Assembly: GCA_965370435.1 (NCBI GenBank) | Contig: CBDUUP010000301.1 | Coordinates: 1-5,728 of the forward strand | Direction: 5' to 3' | Source of the DNA: CBDUUP01 sp965370435 | Lineage (GTDB): Bacteria > Chloroflexota > Anaerolineae > Anaerolineales > UBA11579 | Length of the DNA: 5,728 nucleotides | Part shown: positions 5,294 through 5,728 of the stretch, piece after piece | Layout: each line of letters begins with the position of its first letter | Numbering within the stretch: the stretch's first letter is position 1 | Program-made: the position numbers and the translations under genes | Notes under the pieces: generated by a model | The model's input: the letters and a program-made list of their open reading frames with translations, nothing else | Told to the model about the DNA's origin: nothing | Databases searched by the model: none

Positions 5294-5728
5294 CTAATGA
5301 TCCCAGCCGGTGATCTTGAGCACCAGGCTTACCAGGTCATTGGGTACCATCAGGATCACGAAGAAGCTCTCCCGGGTATCTCCGGCCTCAATCTTGACCG
5401 ATAAACCACCGCCGCAATAATCATCCGCCTGCATGCAGACGCCGATAAGGCTGGCATCCCCACCGTCCGAGCGCACGACTTCAAAAGACTTAGCGCCGAA
5501 CCATCCTTCCTGGCTGGTCAAGTTGGTGACTTCCATCCCAACGCGCAGCAGGTAATTGTCGGCGGCGAATTCTGATTTGATAGAAAACCGGACGAAGAAC
5601 TCATGGGCCAGGCCCACGCTGTCGCCAATATTTTCGCTGCCAAATACAATGGCTTCAATCTCATCGGTTCGCACAGTCACCGGATCCATCGCCCCGATGG
5701 GAATGAAAGCCTGGTCGGAGATCACCGG
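5294..5728 (-). CDS. Hypothetical beta-rich protein, partial (C-terminal 144 residues)
   Basis: This frame is open from the right edge to a TAG at 5294-5296, so its N-terminus lies outside the window; the GTG near 5725 has no visible ribosome site context and is probably an internal Val. The visible 144 residues alternate short hydrophobic strands with polar turns (for example VTVRTDEIEAIVFG, HEFFVRFSIKSEF, YLLRVGMEVTNLTS, FFVILMVPNDLVSLVLKI), suggesting an immunoglobulin-like or similar beta-sandwich, possibly exported. There are two cysteines seven residues apart (CMQADDYC), which could form a disulfide outside the cytosol or bind a metal. No catalytic motif or known family is recognised; a DUF4352-type telokin-like domain is one guess from the phrase pattern of strands around VGMEVTNLTS. 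It is convergent with the EEP gene, 44 bases away. The coding call rests on the long open frame, absence of a competing frame and ordinary codon use. Confidence 0.7.
   Translation of the reverse strand, partial: PVISDQAFIPIGAMDPVTVRTDEIEAIVFGSENIGDSVGLAHEFFVRFSIKSEFAADNYLLRVGMEVTNLTSQEGWFGAKSFEVVRSDGGDASLIGVCMQADDYCGGGLSVKIEAGDTRESFFVILMVPNDLVSLVLKITGWDH

Noticed and set aside
5723..5725. GTG near the right edge as the real start of the last gene
   Set aside because: The frame stays open to the window edge and there is too little upstream sequence to judge; treated as an internal Val.
1..5728. A defence system, mobile element or CRISPR array
   Set aside because: No transposase, integrase, nuclease-effector pair, spaced repeats or terminal inverted repeats were found; the EEP domain alone in a membrane protein is not evidence of DNA defence.

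Overview
The window looks like a stretch of chromosome from a Gram-positive-like or monoderm environmental bacterium, most plausibly a member of the Chloroflexota (Anaerolineae-like). The evidence is indirect: a predicted surface lipoprotein with a long Thr/Pro/Ser-rich stalk of the kind common in that group, a PPOX/F420-type small flavoprotein, and a large membrane-anchored EEP phosphoesterase. No rRNA, tRNA, transposase, phage or CRISPR signal is visible. The taxonomic call is an inference.

Layout, left to right. (1) Positions 1-188, minus strand: the N-terminal third or so of a pyridoxamine-phosphate-oxidase-like (split beta-barrel) F420/flavin protein, cut by the window edge. (2) Positions 264-1619, minus strand: a lipoprotein metallophosphoesterase with the complete purple-acid-phosphatase metal-ligand set behind a fibronectin-III-like domain and a Thr/Pro linker. 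It lies 75 bases upstream of gene 1 on the same strand, so the two may be co-transcribed. (3) Positions 1620-1886: a divergent intergenic region holding a good sigma70-type promoter for the lipoprotein gene, a 17-bp dyad overlapping an extended -10 motif for the rightward gene, and a CCTAGGG direct repeat 33 bp apart. (4) Positions 1887-3035, plus strand: a six-helix membrane diguanylate cyclase with intact GGDEF active site and RxxD I-site. (5) Positions 3036-3230: an intergenic region with a strong intrinsic terminator and then a TATAAT promoter element. (6) Positions 3231-5249, plus strand: a protein with about 13 membrane helices and a C-terminal endonuclease/exonuclease/phosphatase (EEP) domain. 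(7) Positions 5294-5728, minus strand: the C-terminal part of an unrecognised beta-rich protein, convergent with gene 6 and cut by the right edge.

How the genes relate: the terminator and separate promoter signals indicate that the cyclase and the EEP membrane protein are separate transcription units, and the lipoprotein is divergent from the cyclase. Two products, the lipoprotein phosphatase and the EEP protein, are predicted to present phosphoesterase domains on the outer face of the membrane. No shared pathway can be shown from sequence. The most interesting object is the EEP protein, whose architecture and predicted topology resemble the C-terminal half of the eukaryotic GPI-lipid remodelling protein Cwh43. 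No clearly new multi-gene system is evident.
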